Shown here: one piece after another, positions 33,667-41,675 of the stretch
Layout: every line of letters starts with the position of its first letter
How positions within the stretch are numbered: the stretch's first letter is position 1
Source of the DNA: Oleiagrimonas soli
Lineage (GTDB): Bacteria > Pseudomonadota > Gammaproteobacteria > Xanthomonadales > Rhodanobacteraceae
DNA length: 64,000 bases
Direction of reading: 5' to 3'
Assembly: GCF_000761445.1 (NCBI RefSeq)
Contig: NZ_KN196470.1
Span: 1,286,823 to 1,350,822 of the forward strand
Position numbers and translations under genes: made by a program
Notes under the pieces: generated by a model
The model's input: the letters and a program-made list of their open reading frames with translations, nothing else
Told to the model about the DNA's origin: nothing
The model's database searches: none

Positions 33667-33704
33667 CCCGGCACCGTGACGACTGTCGCCATCACGGTGC
33701 CGGG
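33667..33704 (-). terminator. Strong hairpin after the prohibitin-like gene
   Basis: CCCGGCACCGTGA (33667-33679) pairs perfectly with TCACGGTGCCGGG (33692-33704) over a 12-base loop. It lies five bases beyond the stop of the minus-strand gene. It lacks a good T run, so it may be a transcript-stabilising hairpin rather than an intrinsic terminator. Confidence 0.55.
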
Positions 33705-33709
33705 GCAGT

Positions 33710-34606
33710 TCACGGATGTTTGCCCAGATCGATCATCGGTAGAGTGCCCTTGCTGCCGACCACCTGCGGCATCACGCCGTTCCAGTGTTTGATGCCGTAG
33801 TAGCGCACGTACTGCGGGTTGACGCGCAGGGCGTCGCCAACGGTCTTGATGGCCTTGGCCTGGGCGTCGGCTTCGAGGATGATCGATTGCGCCTCGCCCT
33901 TGGCACGGGCGATGCGCGCCTGCGCCTCGGCGGTGGCGGTGACGGTCTTCTGCTCGCCTTCGTATTTCTTCTGCAGCACGGTGTTCTGCGCGCGCACGGC
34001 ATCGGCCTTGGCCTTCACCGCGGCTTCGACCGAGGCGACGAACACCGGCGAATACTTGATGCCGGTCAGCTGCACGTCGATGACCTGGATGCCGAACAGG
34101 CGGTGCAGGGCCTCGGAGATTTCCGACTTCATCTTGGCGCTGATCTTGGCGCGCTCGTCGGAGATGTTCAGCGTGTTGTACTGCGCGAACGCCGCCAGCG
34201 CCCGGTCGCGCACGACCGGCAGGATCGTGTCGTCGATGTCCACGTTGCCGGACCGGCCCACGTGGTAGAGCAGGTTCAGCACCGACGCGCTGGGAATCTC
34301 GTAGATCACGCTGATGCTCAGCTCGACCGACTGGTTGTCGTTGGTGTAGACCGACAGGTTGTTGAGCGTGTAGACGCTGCGCGAGGTCTGCAGGCGGTCG
34401 ACGTCCTCCAGGAACGGCACCTTGAAGTGCAGGCCGGTATCCAGCGGTTGCTTGGTGATGACCGTGCCGCCCAGCCAGCGGACGCCCGCTTCGTCGCTGG
34501 GCTTGACCACGAAGAAGCTGTTGTAGAGCAGGATGACGACGATCAGCGCGATCGCGAGCTTGCCGAGCGGCAGCTGGTTGCCGACCCGGCGAAGTGGTTG
34601 AGACAT
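33710..34606 (-). CDS. Prohibitin/SPFH (band 7) membrane protein
   Basis: 298 aa from ATG 34606 with AAGGAG upstream. Residues 17-34 form one membrane helix (LAIALIVVILLYNSFFVV). The SPFH/band 7 domain follows (VRWLGGTVITKQPLDTGLHFKVPFLEDV) with a conserved VYTNDNQSVELSISVIYEI strand. A long Ala/Glu/Lys coiled coil spans ~205-265 (KAKADAVRAQ, AEAQARIARAKGEAQ), then a short tail. Prohibitin-like proteins oligomerise into membrane rings and scaffold or restrain FtsH-type proteases. Here the gene is alone, without hflK/hflC-type partners next to it. Confidence 0.9.
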   Translation of the reverse strand: MSQPLRRVGNQLPLGKLAIALIVVILLYNSFFVVKPSDEAGVRWLGGTVITKQPLDTGLHFKVPFLEDVDRLQTSRSVYTLNNLSVYTNDNQSVELSISVIYEIPSASVLNLLYHVGRSGNVDIDDTILPVVRDRALAAFAQYNTLNISDERAKISAKMKSEISEALHRLFGIQVIDVQLTGIKYSPVFVASVEAAVKAKADAVRAQNTVLQKKYEGEQKTVTATAEAQARIARAKGEAQSIILEADAQAKAIKTVGDALRVNPQYVRYYGIKHWNGVMPQVVGSKGTLPMIDLGKHP

Positions 34607-34745
34607 GACGTTGAACTCCTTTCTTGGGGCTTCAGGACGAAGACCCACCCCCATGCGACCGGCACCGCACCGGCCTCAGCCGCAAACCATATCAGGCGGG
34701 GATCATGTGCGTTTGAGTGTTAAGCAAGGATGATTTTCTGAGGTA

Positions 34746-35210
34746 TCACGATGCGTTGTTCGCGGGCTTCGTCTCTCGGTTTCCGCTCAGTCGCCACACC
34801 AACCAGAAGGCCAGTGCAGAGGTACTGCCCAGAGCGCCGGAACCAAGTGTGCTGGTGAAATATTGTATCCAGCCTGCGTGCGTGGGAATGCCGTTCACGA
34901 CGAAATCGACCATGCCATGCCCATCCCATCCGCTGTAAGACGTGCCATTGCCGGGAAAGTAGGGCCATCCCAGCAGTGCGACGGGTATCGCCGCGAGCAG
35001 GAAACCGCTGAGCAGCGCCGACCACCAGCGTACGCAACCGCGTCCTTTGAGGATGAGAAAGGTGGGCAGACCCAGTACGAGGATCCACGCCAATGCCAGG
35101 ATGAAAGCTATGAATGCCGCATTGCCTTCGATGCCGAACAACAGGGCTGGGACGGCGGCAGCGGCCAGTATCGCGAGTAGCGTGCGTACAAAGGCGTGCA
35201 ACTGCTTCAT
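34746..35210 (-). CDS. Hypothetical small membrane protein
   Basis: 154 aa with four predicted membrane helices (7-25, 30-53, 61-82, 126-144). An aromatic, Gly-rich hydrophilic loop between helices 3 and 4 ([15 protein letters not shown]) probably faces the periplasm. Not recognised as a named family. ATG 35210 overlaps the stop of the upstream VOC gene (ATGA), so it belongs to the LpxO-like hydroxylase operon. Confidence 0.75.
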   Translation of the reverse strand: MKQLHAFVRTLLAILAAAAVPALLFGIEGNAAFIAFILALAWILVLGLPTFLILKGRGCVRWWSALLSGFLLAAIPVALLGWPYFPGNGTSYSGWDGHGMVDFVVNGIPTHAGWIQYFTSTLGSGALGSTSALAFWLVWRLSGNRETKPANNAS

Positions 35211-35638
35211 GTCGCGAACAACTGGCTGCGATCCGCAAACGCCTTGAACTCCAACGCGTTGCCGCAGGGATCGAGCAGGAACATCGTGGCCTGCTCGCCG
35301 GGCTGGCCGCGGAAGCGGATGTGCGGCGCGATCACGAAGTCGCAGCCGGCAGCACGCAGGCGTGCGGCCAGTGCCTCCCAGGCATCCATGTCCAGCACCA
35401 CACCGAAGTGCGGTACCGGCACGTCATCGCCGTCGACGGTGTTGCGATGCGGCGTCGCTTGCTGCGGTGCTAGATGCGCGACGATCTGGTGGCCGAAGAA
35501 ATCGAAGTCGACCCAGTGCTCCGAACTGCGGCCCTCGGGGCAGCCGAGCAGTTCTCCGTAGAAGGCGCGCGCCTGCTCCAGCGAAGTCACCGGGAAGGCG
35601 AGGTGGAACGGCTGCAGTTCGCGTGTCGCGGCGTTCAA
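35207..35638 (-). CDS. VOC (glyoxalase-fold) family protein
   Basis: 143 aa from a TTG at 35638 that overlaps the hydroxylase stop (TTGA); a GTG at 35650 is possible. It has paired beta-alpha-beta-beta-beta modules: [43 protein letters not shown], and the C-terminal half with [19 protein letters not shown] and [15 protein letters not shown], the last carrying the metal-ligand Glu. Resembles VOC proteins annotated as fosfomycin-resistance or dioxygenase-like, but the substrate is unknown. Translationally coupled on both sides. Confidence 0.85.
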   Translation of the reverse strand: MNAATRELQPFHLAFPVTSLEQARAFYGELLGCPEGRSSEHWVDFDFFGHQIVAHLAPQQATPHRNTVDGDDVPVPHFGVVLDMDAWEALAARLRAAGCDFVIAPHIRFRGQPGEQATMFLLDPCGNALEFKAFADRSQLFAT

Positions 35639-36564
35639 CGGAACGGCCACGGCGCCAGGAAGATCAGCCACAGCACGATCAGGATCAGCGCGTATTTGCT
35701 CACGCGAAAGGCGCGCGGCCAGCGTCGCTTCAGCGACTTGCTGTGCTGGCCGACGCTGTGGTTGAACGCGTACAGGCGGTTGATGATGCCGGTGCTGTCG
35801 CTTTCCTCGTTGGGCGAGGCGGTGATGCGGCCCATGAAGGCGCTGACGCGCTTGTTGATCGCTTCCATCACGCGTGTGCGCAGCGGGCGGACCACGTCGC
35901 AGAACAGGATCACGCGGGTCTGGTCGGTCTTGTTCTCGGCCCAGTGCACGTAGGTCTCGTCGAACACCACATCCTCGCCGTCGCGCCAGGCGTGCATCTG
36001 GCCGTCGACGAAGATGCGGCAGTCGTCGGAGTTGGGCGTGATCAGGCCTAGGTGGTAGCGCAGCGAGCCGGCGAACGGGTCGCGGTGCGGGTTGAGCTTG
36101 CTGCCCGGCGGCAGCAGCGCGAACATCGCCGCCTTCACGTTGGGCAGGCGGTTCAGCAGTTCGACGGTTTGCGGGCACAGCGCCTCGGCCGAGGGCAGCG
36201 CCTCGCCGTACCACTTCAGGTAGAACCGCTTCCAGCCCTGCTTGAAGAACGAGTTGAAGCTGGCGTCGTTCTTCTTCTCCGCCGCGCGGATGAAGCCCTG
36301 ATCGAACAGGTGCGAAGCCTCTTCGCGGATGGTGCGCCAGTGGTCCTTCAGCAGGTCCAGCTGCGGGAAGCCGGCGCGGTCGAGGATCGGCGTGGCCGGT
36401 ACCGCGGAGAACGCGTACATCAGCAAGTTGTACGGCGCGAAGAGCGCCGAATGGTCCACCAGTTGGCGGTCGAAGCGCAGCTTTGCGCGGCCGCGCAGGT
36501 GCACCAGCAGCACGCACAGCACGAAGGCGGCGAGGACCAGGAAGAGGATGAGGCGCGGAGTCAC
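35635..36564 (-). CDS. lpxO: Aspartyl/asparaginyl beta-hydroxylase, LpxO-like
   Basis: 309 aa. N-terminal membrane helix 4-24 and a C-terminal one (~290-308), with the Fe(II)/2-oxoglutarate dioxygenase domain between. The iron triad is visible as H160-R-D162 in [11 protein letters not shown] and H207 in [16 protein letters not shown], with R217 for 2-oxoglutarate. This topology matches LpxO, which adds a 2-hydroxyl group to secondary acyl chains of lipid A at the inner membrane. First gene of a three-gene overlapping operon with a VOC protein and a small membrane protein. Confidence 0.88.
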   Translation of the reverse strand: MTPRLILFLVLAAFVLCVLLVHLRGRAKLRFDRQLVDHSALFAPYNLLMYAFSAVPATPILDRAGFPQLDLLKDHWRTIREEASHLFDQGFIRAAEKKNDASFNSFFKQGWKRFYLKWYGEALPSAEALCPQTVELLNRLPNVKAAMFALLPPGSKLNPHRDPFAGSLRYHLGLITPNSDDCRIFVDGQMHAWRDGEDVVFDETYVHWAENKTDQTRVILFCDVVRPLRTRVMEAINKRVSAFMGRITASPNEESDSTGIINRLYAFNHSVGQHSKSLKRRWPRAFRVSKYALILIVLWLIFLAPWPFR

Positions 36565-36686
36565 GGGCGTGGCCTGAAGATGCGGGTGTCCGCATTCATT
36601 TTACGCGCACTATCCATGTGCGGATACCAGCGTCGAACGAGCGGCGGAACAGTCGGAATAGCTTGGCTTCGCTGCGATGTATTCCG

Positions 36687-36764
36687 GTCGTCATTCCCGC
36701 GGAAGCGGGAACCCAGGGGCTTGCATCGGAGGCACTGGGTCCCGGCTTTCGCCGGGATGACGAC
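36687..36764. repeat. REP-like inverted repeat
   Basis: Left arm GTCGTCATTCCCGC, then GCGGGAACCCAG. Right arm CTGGGTCCCGGC, then GCCGGGATGACGAC. 78 bases in all, each arm itself a hairpin. The same unit, half length, is at 14633-14660. Located between the lpxO start and the phoH stop. Confidence 0.8.
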
Positions 36765-36822
36765 CATGAGATTTGTCGTGTTCGATCTCGGTCTGGCAGT
36801 ACGGGTTTGTGCGTTCCTTTTT

Positions 36823-38202
36823 TCAGAGCGCCTCGGCCGCGAAGTCCGCCAGTCGCGAGCGCTCGCCGCGGCGCAGGGTGATGTGCGCCGAGTGCGGCCA
36901 GTCCTTGAAGCGGTCGACGGCGTAGGTCAGGCCCGAGGTGGTCTCGGTCAGGTACGGCGTGTCGATCTGCTCGACGTTGCCCAGACAGACAATCTTGGTG
37001 CCGGGGCCGGCGCGCGTGATCAGCGTCTTCATCTGCTTGGAGGTCAGGTTCTGCGCCTCGTCGATGATGAGGTAGCGGTTGAGGAAGGTGCGTCCGCGCA
37101 TGAAGTTCAGCGAGCGGATCTTGATGCGCGAGGCGAGCAGGTCGTTGGTCGCCGCGCGCCCCCAGCTGCCGCCTTCCTCGCCGTCGGTGAGCACTTCCAG
37201 GTTGTCGGTCAGCGCGCCCATCCACGGCGTCATCTTCTCTTCCTCGGTGCCGGGCAGAAAGCCGATGTCCTCGCCGACCGAGACCGTGGCGCGGGTCATG
37301 ATGATCTCGCGGTAGCGCTGCTGGTCCATCACCTGCGCCAGGCCCGCGGCCAGGGTGATGAGCGTCTTGCCGGTGCCGGCGTTGCCGAGCAGGGTGACGA
37401 AGTCGATCTCCGGGTCCATCAGCACGTTGAGCGCGAAGTTCTGCTCGCGGTTGCGCGCGGCGATGCCCCAGACGCTGTGGTTGGCGTGCGTGTGGTCGTT
37501 CATCAGCACCATGCGCACCTTGTCGTCGGCGACCTCGAACACGCGCATCTCGACGCTGTTCTCGCCGGGCAGGTACAAGCACTGGTTGGGATGCCAGCGT
37601 TCGTCCTCGGACGGTTTGACCTCGTACCAGGTTTGGCCCTTCTCGGTCCACGAGCGCAGCTCGGGATGACGATCCCAGAAGTCCTCCGGCAGTTCGGTCG
37701 AGCCGGTGTAGAGCAGCGAGAAGTCGTCCAGCGCGCGGTCGTTCTCGTAGTCCTCGGCGTGGATGCCGGCGATGGTCGCCTTGATGCGGAGGTTGATGTC
37801 CTTGGTGACCAGCGCGACGGAAGCGTCCGGATGCTGCTCGCGTACTTCCTCCACGGCGGAGAGGATCTGGTTGTCGGCCTTGCCGTGGGTGCGCTCGGAG
37901 CGGTGCTGGAAATACAGCCGGCCGACCTTGTCGTCACGGCGCAGATTGAGACCTTCGGGGCTGCTCAGCTCCAGGCCCTCGGCGATGCCGCGGCCGTTGC
38001 CGCGTTCGATCAGTTCGTTGAGGAAGCGGCTGGCTTGACGCGCGTTGCGGGCTACTTCCGAACCGCCTTTCTTCTTCTCGTCCAGTTCCTCCAGCACAGT
38101 CATGGGGATGAACACGTCGTGTTCCTCGAAGCGGAACAGGGCGGTTGGATCATGCAGCAGCACGTTGGTGTCCAGGGCGTAGATGCGCTTGCCTCGGGTC
38201 AT
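36823..38202 (-). CDS. PIN-PhoH family ATPase/ribonuclease (YlaK-like)
   Basis: 459 aa from ATG 38202; AGG is upstream and the frame extends without similarity. N-terminal PIN domain (YALDTNVLLHDP with D11; further acidic residues in VALVTKDINLR) to ~170, then a PhoH P-loop ATPase with LLGNAGTGKTLITLAAG and DEAQNLTSKQMKTLITRAG (Walker B). In homologues the combination couples RNA unwinding to RNA cleavage. Stands alone on the minus strand, upstream of the REP-like repeat. Confidence 0.92.
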   Translation of the reverse strand: MTRGKRIYALDTNVLLHDPTALFRFEEHDVFIPMTVLEELDEKKKGGSEVARNARQASRFLNELIERGNGRGIAEGLELSSPEGLNLRRDDKVGRLYFQHRSERTHGKADNQILSAVEEVREQHPDASVALVTKDINLRIKATIAGIHAEDYENDRALDDFSLLYTGSTELPEDFWDRHPELRSWTEKGQTWYEVKPSEDERWHPNQCLYLPGENSVEMRVFEVADDKVRMVLMNDHTHANHSVWGIAARNREQNFALNVLMDPEIDFVTLLGNAGTGKTLITLAAGLAQVMDQQRYREIIMTRATVSVGEDIGFLPGTEEEKMTPWMGALTDNLEVLTDGEEGGSWGRAATNDLLASRIKIRSLNFMRGRTFLNRYLIIDEAQNLTSKQMKTLITRAGPGTKIVCLGNVEQIDTPYLTETTSGLTYAVDRFKDWPHSAHITLRRGERSRLADFAAEAL

Positions 38203-38296
38203 GCACGAACCTCGCTTGGGTCGGAAGACGGACAGCACCACGCCGCCCGGCCGCGGCGGCAACCGCGGCAGGCGACGGGCAGGTAGGAGCGGATAG

Positions 38297-38758
38297 TCAC
38301 TTCGTGGGCACTTCGTCCAGCACGGCCTGGGCGTGGCCGGGGACCTTCACCTTGCGCCATTCGTGTTGCAGTTTGCCCTTCGGATCGATCAGGAAGGTGC
38401 TGCGCACCACGCCCATGTGGACCTTGCCGTAGAGGTTCTTCTCGTGGATCACGTCGAAGGTCTTGCACCAGGTCTCGTCCGGATCGGAGACCAGCGGGAA
38501 CGGCAGCTCGTGCTTGGCGGCGAAATTGGCGTGCGACTTCACCGAATCGCGCGACACGCCGACGATCTCGGCGCCGCGACGCTTGAACTTGGCGTAGAGG
38601 TCGCGGAAGTCTTTGGATTCGTTGGTGCAGCCCGGGGTGTTGTCCTTCGGGTAGAAGTAGACGACCACCCACTTGCCGCGCAGATCCTTCAGCGACAGCG
38701 CGCCGCCGTCGCCGGTCTGGCCTTCGAGTGCGGGAACGGTCTTGCCGACTTCGATCAT
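38297..38758 (-). CDS. bcp: Thioredoxin-dependent thiol peroxidase (Bcp/PrxQ)
   Basis: 153 aa. Peroxidatic Cys C44 in YPKDNTPGCTNESKDF. The usual resolving Cys five residues later is absent (K49). The only other Cys is C98 (DETWCKTF), so this is either a one-Cys form or uses C98. Full-length PrxQ fold otherwise (LVSDPDETW, FLIDPKGKLQHEWRKVKVPGHA). It reduces hydroperoxides with thioredoxin. It lies 29 bases after gcvR on the same strand, the gcvR-bcp order known from E. coli. Confidence 0.93.
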   Translation of the reverse strand: MIEVGKTVPALEGQTGDGGALSLKDLRGKWVVVYFYPKDNTPGCTNESKDFRDLYAKFKRRGAEIVGVSRDSVKSHANFAAKHELPFPLVSDPDETWCKTFDVIHEKNLYGKVHMGVVRSTFLIDPKGKLQHEWRKVKVPGHAQAVLDEVPTK

Positions 38759-38787
38759 TGCGTGCTCCTTGATACCAGGTTCGTGTT

Positions 38788-39357
38788 TCAGAATTTCACC
38801 GGGTCCATGATGGCGTCGAGATTGAGGCGGTCGCACAGTTCCAGGAAGTCGTCGCGCAGGGTCGCGATGTGGCTGTCGGCGGGAATGCCGATGGTGATCT
38901 GCGCCTGGAACATGCCGGCGCCGGTCTGCATGGCCTGATAGCGCATCGAGGTCAGCTGTTCGATGCTGATGCCGTTGCGCGTGAAGAACTCGATGACGTC
39001 TGCCAGCACGCCGCTGCGGTCGGCGGCGATCACCTCGACCAGGTACGGCAGCAGGTGCGTCTGCGCGGCGCGCGCCTGGGTGCGGTAGTGCATCAGGTGC
39101 AGGTCGGTCTGCTCGCGCGCCAGTTTGTCCAGCCCGGTTTCCAGCTTGGCCACGGCGTCCCAGCTGCCCTGCGCCAGCAGGATCACGCAGACGTCGCTGC
39201 CGAGCGTGGACACGCGCGTGTCGGCCAGATTGCAGCCGGCGTCGGCGATGCGTCGAACGAGGGTCATCAGGGGCGAGCGAGAGGCCGGTGAAAGCGTCTG
39301 CACGAGCAGTTGGTTTTCGCCCCCGGGGCGCTGCGTGATGCTGCGGTTCAAGACCAT
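38788..39357 (-). CDS. gcvR: Glycine cleavage system transcriptional repressor-like protein, two ACT domains
   Basis: 189 aa from ATG 39357. Two ACT domains: LVQTLSPASRSPLMTLVRRIADAGCNLADTR, then VEVIAADRSGVLADVIEFFTRNGISIEQL. GcvR sequesters the activator GcvA when glycine is low; here no gcvA is adjacent, so the partner is inferred from the family. The order dapA (divergent) / gcvR / bcp is the same as in E. coli. Confidence 0.88.
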   Translation of the reverse strand: MVLNRSITQRPGGENQLLVQTLSPASRSPLMTLVRRIADAGCNLADTRVSTLGSDVCVILLAQGSWDAVAKLETGLDKLAREQTDLHLMHYRTQARAAQTHLLPYLVEVIAADRSGVLADVIEFFTRNGISIEQLTSMRYQAMQTGAGMFQAQITIGIPADSHIATLRDDFLELCDRLNLDAIMDPVKF

Positions 39358-39500
39358 GGATACCTGAGTCAGCGGGCGCGAGCCGGCGGCCGCGCACGGT
39401 TCGAGCTTACTTGCCTGCAAGCGGAGCCTGCAAGGGATGCGTGGACTTGTCCGAAGCATCCCAAGTAACATCGCCGACATTGTCCATCAAGGTTCACGCG

Positions 39501-40394
39501 TTGAAACTCAGCGGAAGCATCTGCGCCCTGGCGACGCCTTTCCAGGCGGCCGGCGCACTCGATACCGAGGCCTTCGAGCGCCTGATCGAACAGCAGATCG
39601 AAGGCGGCACCCAGGCGCTGGTGGTGGCCGGTTCGACCGGCGAGGCGCATTTTCTCGAAGCCGACGAATACGACCGTCTGCTGACGCTCGCGGTCAAGCG
39701 GGTGGATGGCCGCGTGCCGGTCATCGCCGGCACCGGCGAGGCGGGTACGGCCAAGACGATCCATCTGACTCGCCACGCCGCCGATCTCGGCGCGGACGCG
39801 GCGCTGGTGGTGACGCCGTACTACGTGCGTCCGACCCAGTCCGGCTTGATCCGCCATTTCACCGAAGTCGCCGAGCAGGGCGGGTTGCCGGTCATCCTGT
39901 ACAACGTGCCCACGCGCACCGCCTGCGACATGCTGCCGGAGACGGTAGCGGCCCTGCGCGGCCACGAGCGCATCGTCGGCATCAAGGAAGCGCGCTCCGA
40001 CGTGGCGCGCATCCAGGCCATCGCGGAACTTGCGGGCGAGGATTTCGTCTATCTGTCCGGAGACGACGGCAGCGCCGTCGAGGCCATGCTGGCGGGCGCC
40101 GCCGGTACGATCTCGGTGGTGGCGAACCTGGTTCCCCGGGCGTTCCGCGCCATGTGCGATGCGGCCGGCGGCGGCGATCATGCGCTGGCGCGCGAGCGGG
40201 CGCAGGCGCTAATGCCGTTGCTGCAGGCGCTGGACTGCGCGCCGAATCCGATTCCGGTGAAAGCGGGCCTTGCCGCGCTGGGGATCGGCGACGGCAGTCT
40301 GCGTCTGCCGCTGGAGGCGCTGCAGGGCGACTCGGACCTGGCGGCCATACGCGATACACTGGCCCGTCTGACGCCCCTGGCGTCTGCGGACTGA
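39501..40394 (+). CDS. dapA: 4-hydroxy-tetrahydrodipicolinate synthase
   Basis: 297 aa from a TTG at 39501 with AAGG eight bases upstream; no ATG exists near the conserved start (KLSGSICALATPF). Class I aldolase barrel with Schiff-base K162 (GIKEARSD), catalytic Y134 (LYNVPTRT), T46 in AGSTGEAHFL and Y108 in VTPYYVRP. It condenses pyruvate with aspartate semialdehyde to start the lysine/DAP branch. The bamC-like lipoprotein gene follows after 23 bases, as in E. coli. Confidence 0.95.
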   Translation: MKLSGSICALATPFQAAGALDTEAFERLIEQQIEGGTQALVVAGSTGEAHFLEADEYDRLLTLAVKRVDGRVPVIAGTGEAGTAKTIHLTRHAADLGADAALVVTPYYVRPTQSGLIRHFTEVAEQGGLPVILYNVPTRTACDMLPETVAALRGHERIVGIKEARSDVARIQAIAELAGEDFVYLSGDDGSAVEAMLAGAAGTISVVANLVPRAFRAMCDAAGGGDHALARERAQALMPLLQALDCAPNPIPVKAGLAALGIGDGSLRLPLEALQGDSDLAAIRDTLARLTPLASAD

Positions 40395-40417
40395 CACGAC
40401 TTTCAACGGATATCCAC

Positions 40418-40984
40418 ATGAAGAAGATTCTCGTCGCCCTCGTGCTGAGCACCGTGCTGCTTTCCGGTTGCGGCCTGTTCCGTTCCAGCAAATCCTGGCA
40501 GAAGGCCAAGCAGGAGAATCCGCTGGAGATTCCGCCGAACATGGACCGCCCCAATGTCAGCGAGGCGTTGACCATCCCGACCGTGAACGCACAGCACGAG
40601 CAGACCGATGCGAACGCCCGTCCCGGGACGCTGCATCTGCCGGGCGACGTGGACAGCGCCTACAAGCGCGTCGGTCTCGCCCTGGGCAACGGCGACATCG
40701 GCAGCATCGCCAACCAGAACGACGCCGAGCACACCTACCAGGTGGCGATGGACTCGAAGATGGAGCTGGGCTCGAACCAGGGCTTCCTGCAGCGCCATTT
40801 CAGCAACACGCAGAATGCGCCGAGCGACACCTCTTCGGACAGTTCGTCCAGCGAGAAGACCAAGTCGACCGTGCTGGTGCAGGTCAAGGCCGACGCGGCC
40901 GGCGGCAGCACCGTGAGCGCCTCGGGCGATCCGCAGCTGGTCGGGCGACTGATGGGGGCGCTGCGCGCACGGCTGGGCGGCTGA
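40418..40984 (+). CDS. bamC: BamC-like outer-membrane lipoprotein
   Basis: 188 aa. Lipoprotein signal with lipobox LLSGC (C18). The N-terminal stretch after it (SWQKAKQENPLEIPPNMDRPNVSEALTIP) matches the unstructured BamC segment that wraps BamD. A single compact domain follows (AYKRVGLALGNGDI, TYQVAMDSK, TVLVQVKADAAGG). Shorter than E. coli BamC (~344 aa), which has two helix-grip domains; this version keeps one, as usual in Xanthomonadales. Position behind dapA supports the call. A terminator follows. Confidence 0.83.
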   Translation: MKKILVALVLSTVLLSGCGLFRSSKSWQKAKQENPLEIPPNMDRPNVSEALTIPTVNAQHEQTDANARPGTLHLPGDVDSAYKRVGLALGNGDIGSIANQNDAEHTYQVAMDSKMELGSNQGFLQRHFSNTQNAPSDTSSDSSSSEKTKSTVLVQVKADAAGGSTVSASGDPQLVGRLMGALRARLGG

Positions 40985-41003
40985 GTCCGCTGGGCGCACA
41001 ACG

Positions 41004-41035
41004 AAAACGCCGCCCGATGGGCGGCGTTTTGTTTT
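41004..41035 (+). terminator. Intrinsic terminator after bamC
   Basis: AAAACGCCGCCC (41004-41015), three-base loop, GGGCGGCGTTTT (41019-41030) and a further GTTTTG. Perfect 12-base arms with T run; lies between convergent bamC and fdxA and can serve both. Confidence 0.9.
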
Positions 41036-41043
41036 GTCCGGTG

Positions 41044-41367
41044 TCAGCGTTCCAGCAGGGGAAGCTTGTTGGGCTTGTTTTCCCATTCGGCCGCGTCGGG
41101 CGGCGGATCCTTGCGCTCGGTGATCACCGGCCAGGTCTTGCACAGCTCGGCGTTGAGCTCGGTGAATTGCTCCTGTCCCGCCGGCACGTCGTCCTCGGGA
41201 TAGATCGCGTTGACCGGGCACTCCGGCTCGCACAGGGTGCAGTCGATGCACTCGTCCGGGTTGATCGCAAGGAAGTTCGGGCCTTCGTGGAAGGCGTCGA
41301 CGGGACAGACCTCGACGCAGTCGGTGTACTTGCACTTGATGCAGCTGTCGACAACGACGAAGGTCAT
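41044..41367 (-). CDS. fdxA: 7Fe ferredoxin (FdI-type)
   Basis: 107 aa from ATG 41367 ([17 protein letters not shown]). Cys ligands C9, C12, C17, C21 and C40, C43, C46, C50 in the spacing of [3Fe-4S][4Fe-4S] seven-iron ferredoxins. The extended C-terminal region ([25 protein letters not shown]) is typical of Azotobacter FdI relatives. Low-potential electron carrier in the cytoplasm. Confidence 0.95.
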   Translation of the reverse strand: MTFVVVDSCIKCKYTDCVEVCPVDAFHEGPNFLAINPDECIDCTLCEPECPVNAIYPEDDVPAGQEQFTELNAELCKTWPVITERKDPPPDAAEWENKPNKLPLLER

Positions 41368-41517
41368 GAAGTTTGCCCCGATGATGCAGATGGTAACGAC
41401 GCTTCTCAAGGAGTGCGCCCAGGGATGGGCGCTTCCGGAGTCGCATCCATTGCGCGCATCCTGAAGCTAGCCGCAAGAGGCTTTCAGCGGCGATCAGGGA
41501 TGATCGCAAAAGTTAAG

Positions 41518-41593
41518 TGGCGCTCCCTACGAGACTCGAACTCGTGTTCCCGCCTTGAGAGGGCGGTGTCCTAGGCCACTAGACGAAGGGAGC
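41518..41593 (-). tRNA. tRNA-Glu (anticodon CTC)
   Basis: Minus-strand cloverleaf of 76 bases with encoded CCA (41518-41520). Acceptor GCTCCCT/AGGGAGC, D-arm GTCTAGTGGCCTAGGAC, anticodon stem CCGCC/GGCGG with loop CTCTCAA (anticodon CTC), and T-arm with GTTCGAGTC. TTCGTCTAG and CAC-CGCC features match bacterial tRNA-Glu. Confidence 0.95.
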
Positions 41594-41675
41594 GCTGTGA
41601 CGCGAGGCGCGGTAGTATAACGGAAATATGCCGCCGGGCAATGCCTGATTTGCGGCCCACGAGGAAACTGATCGC

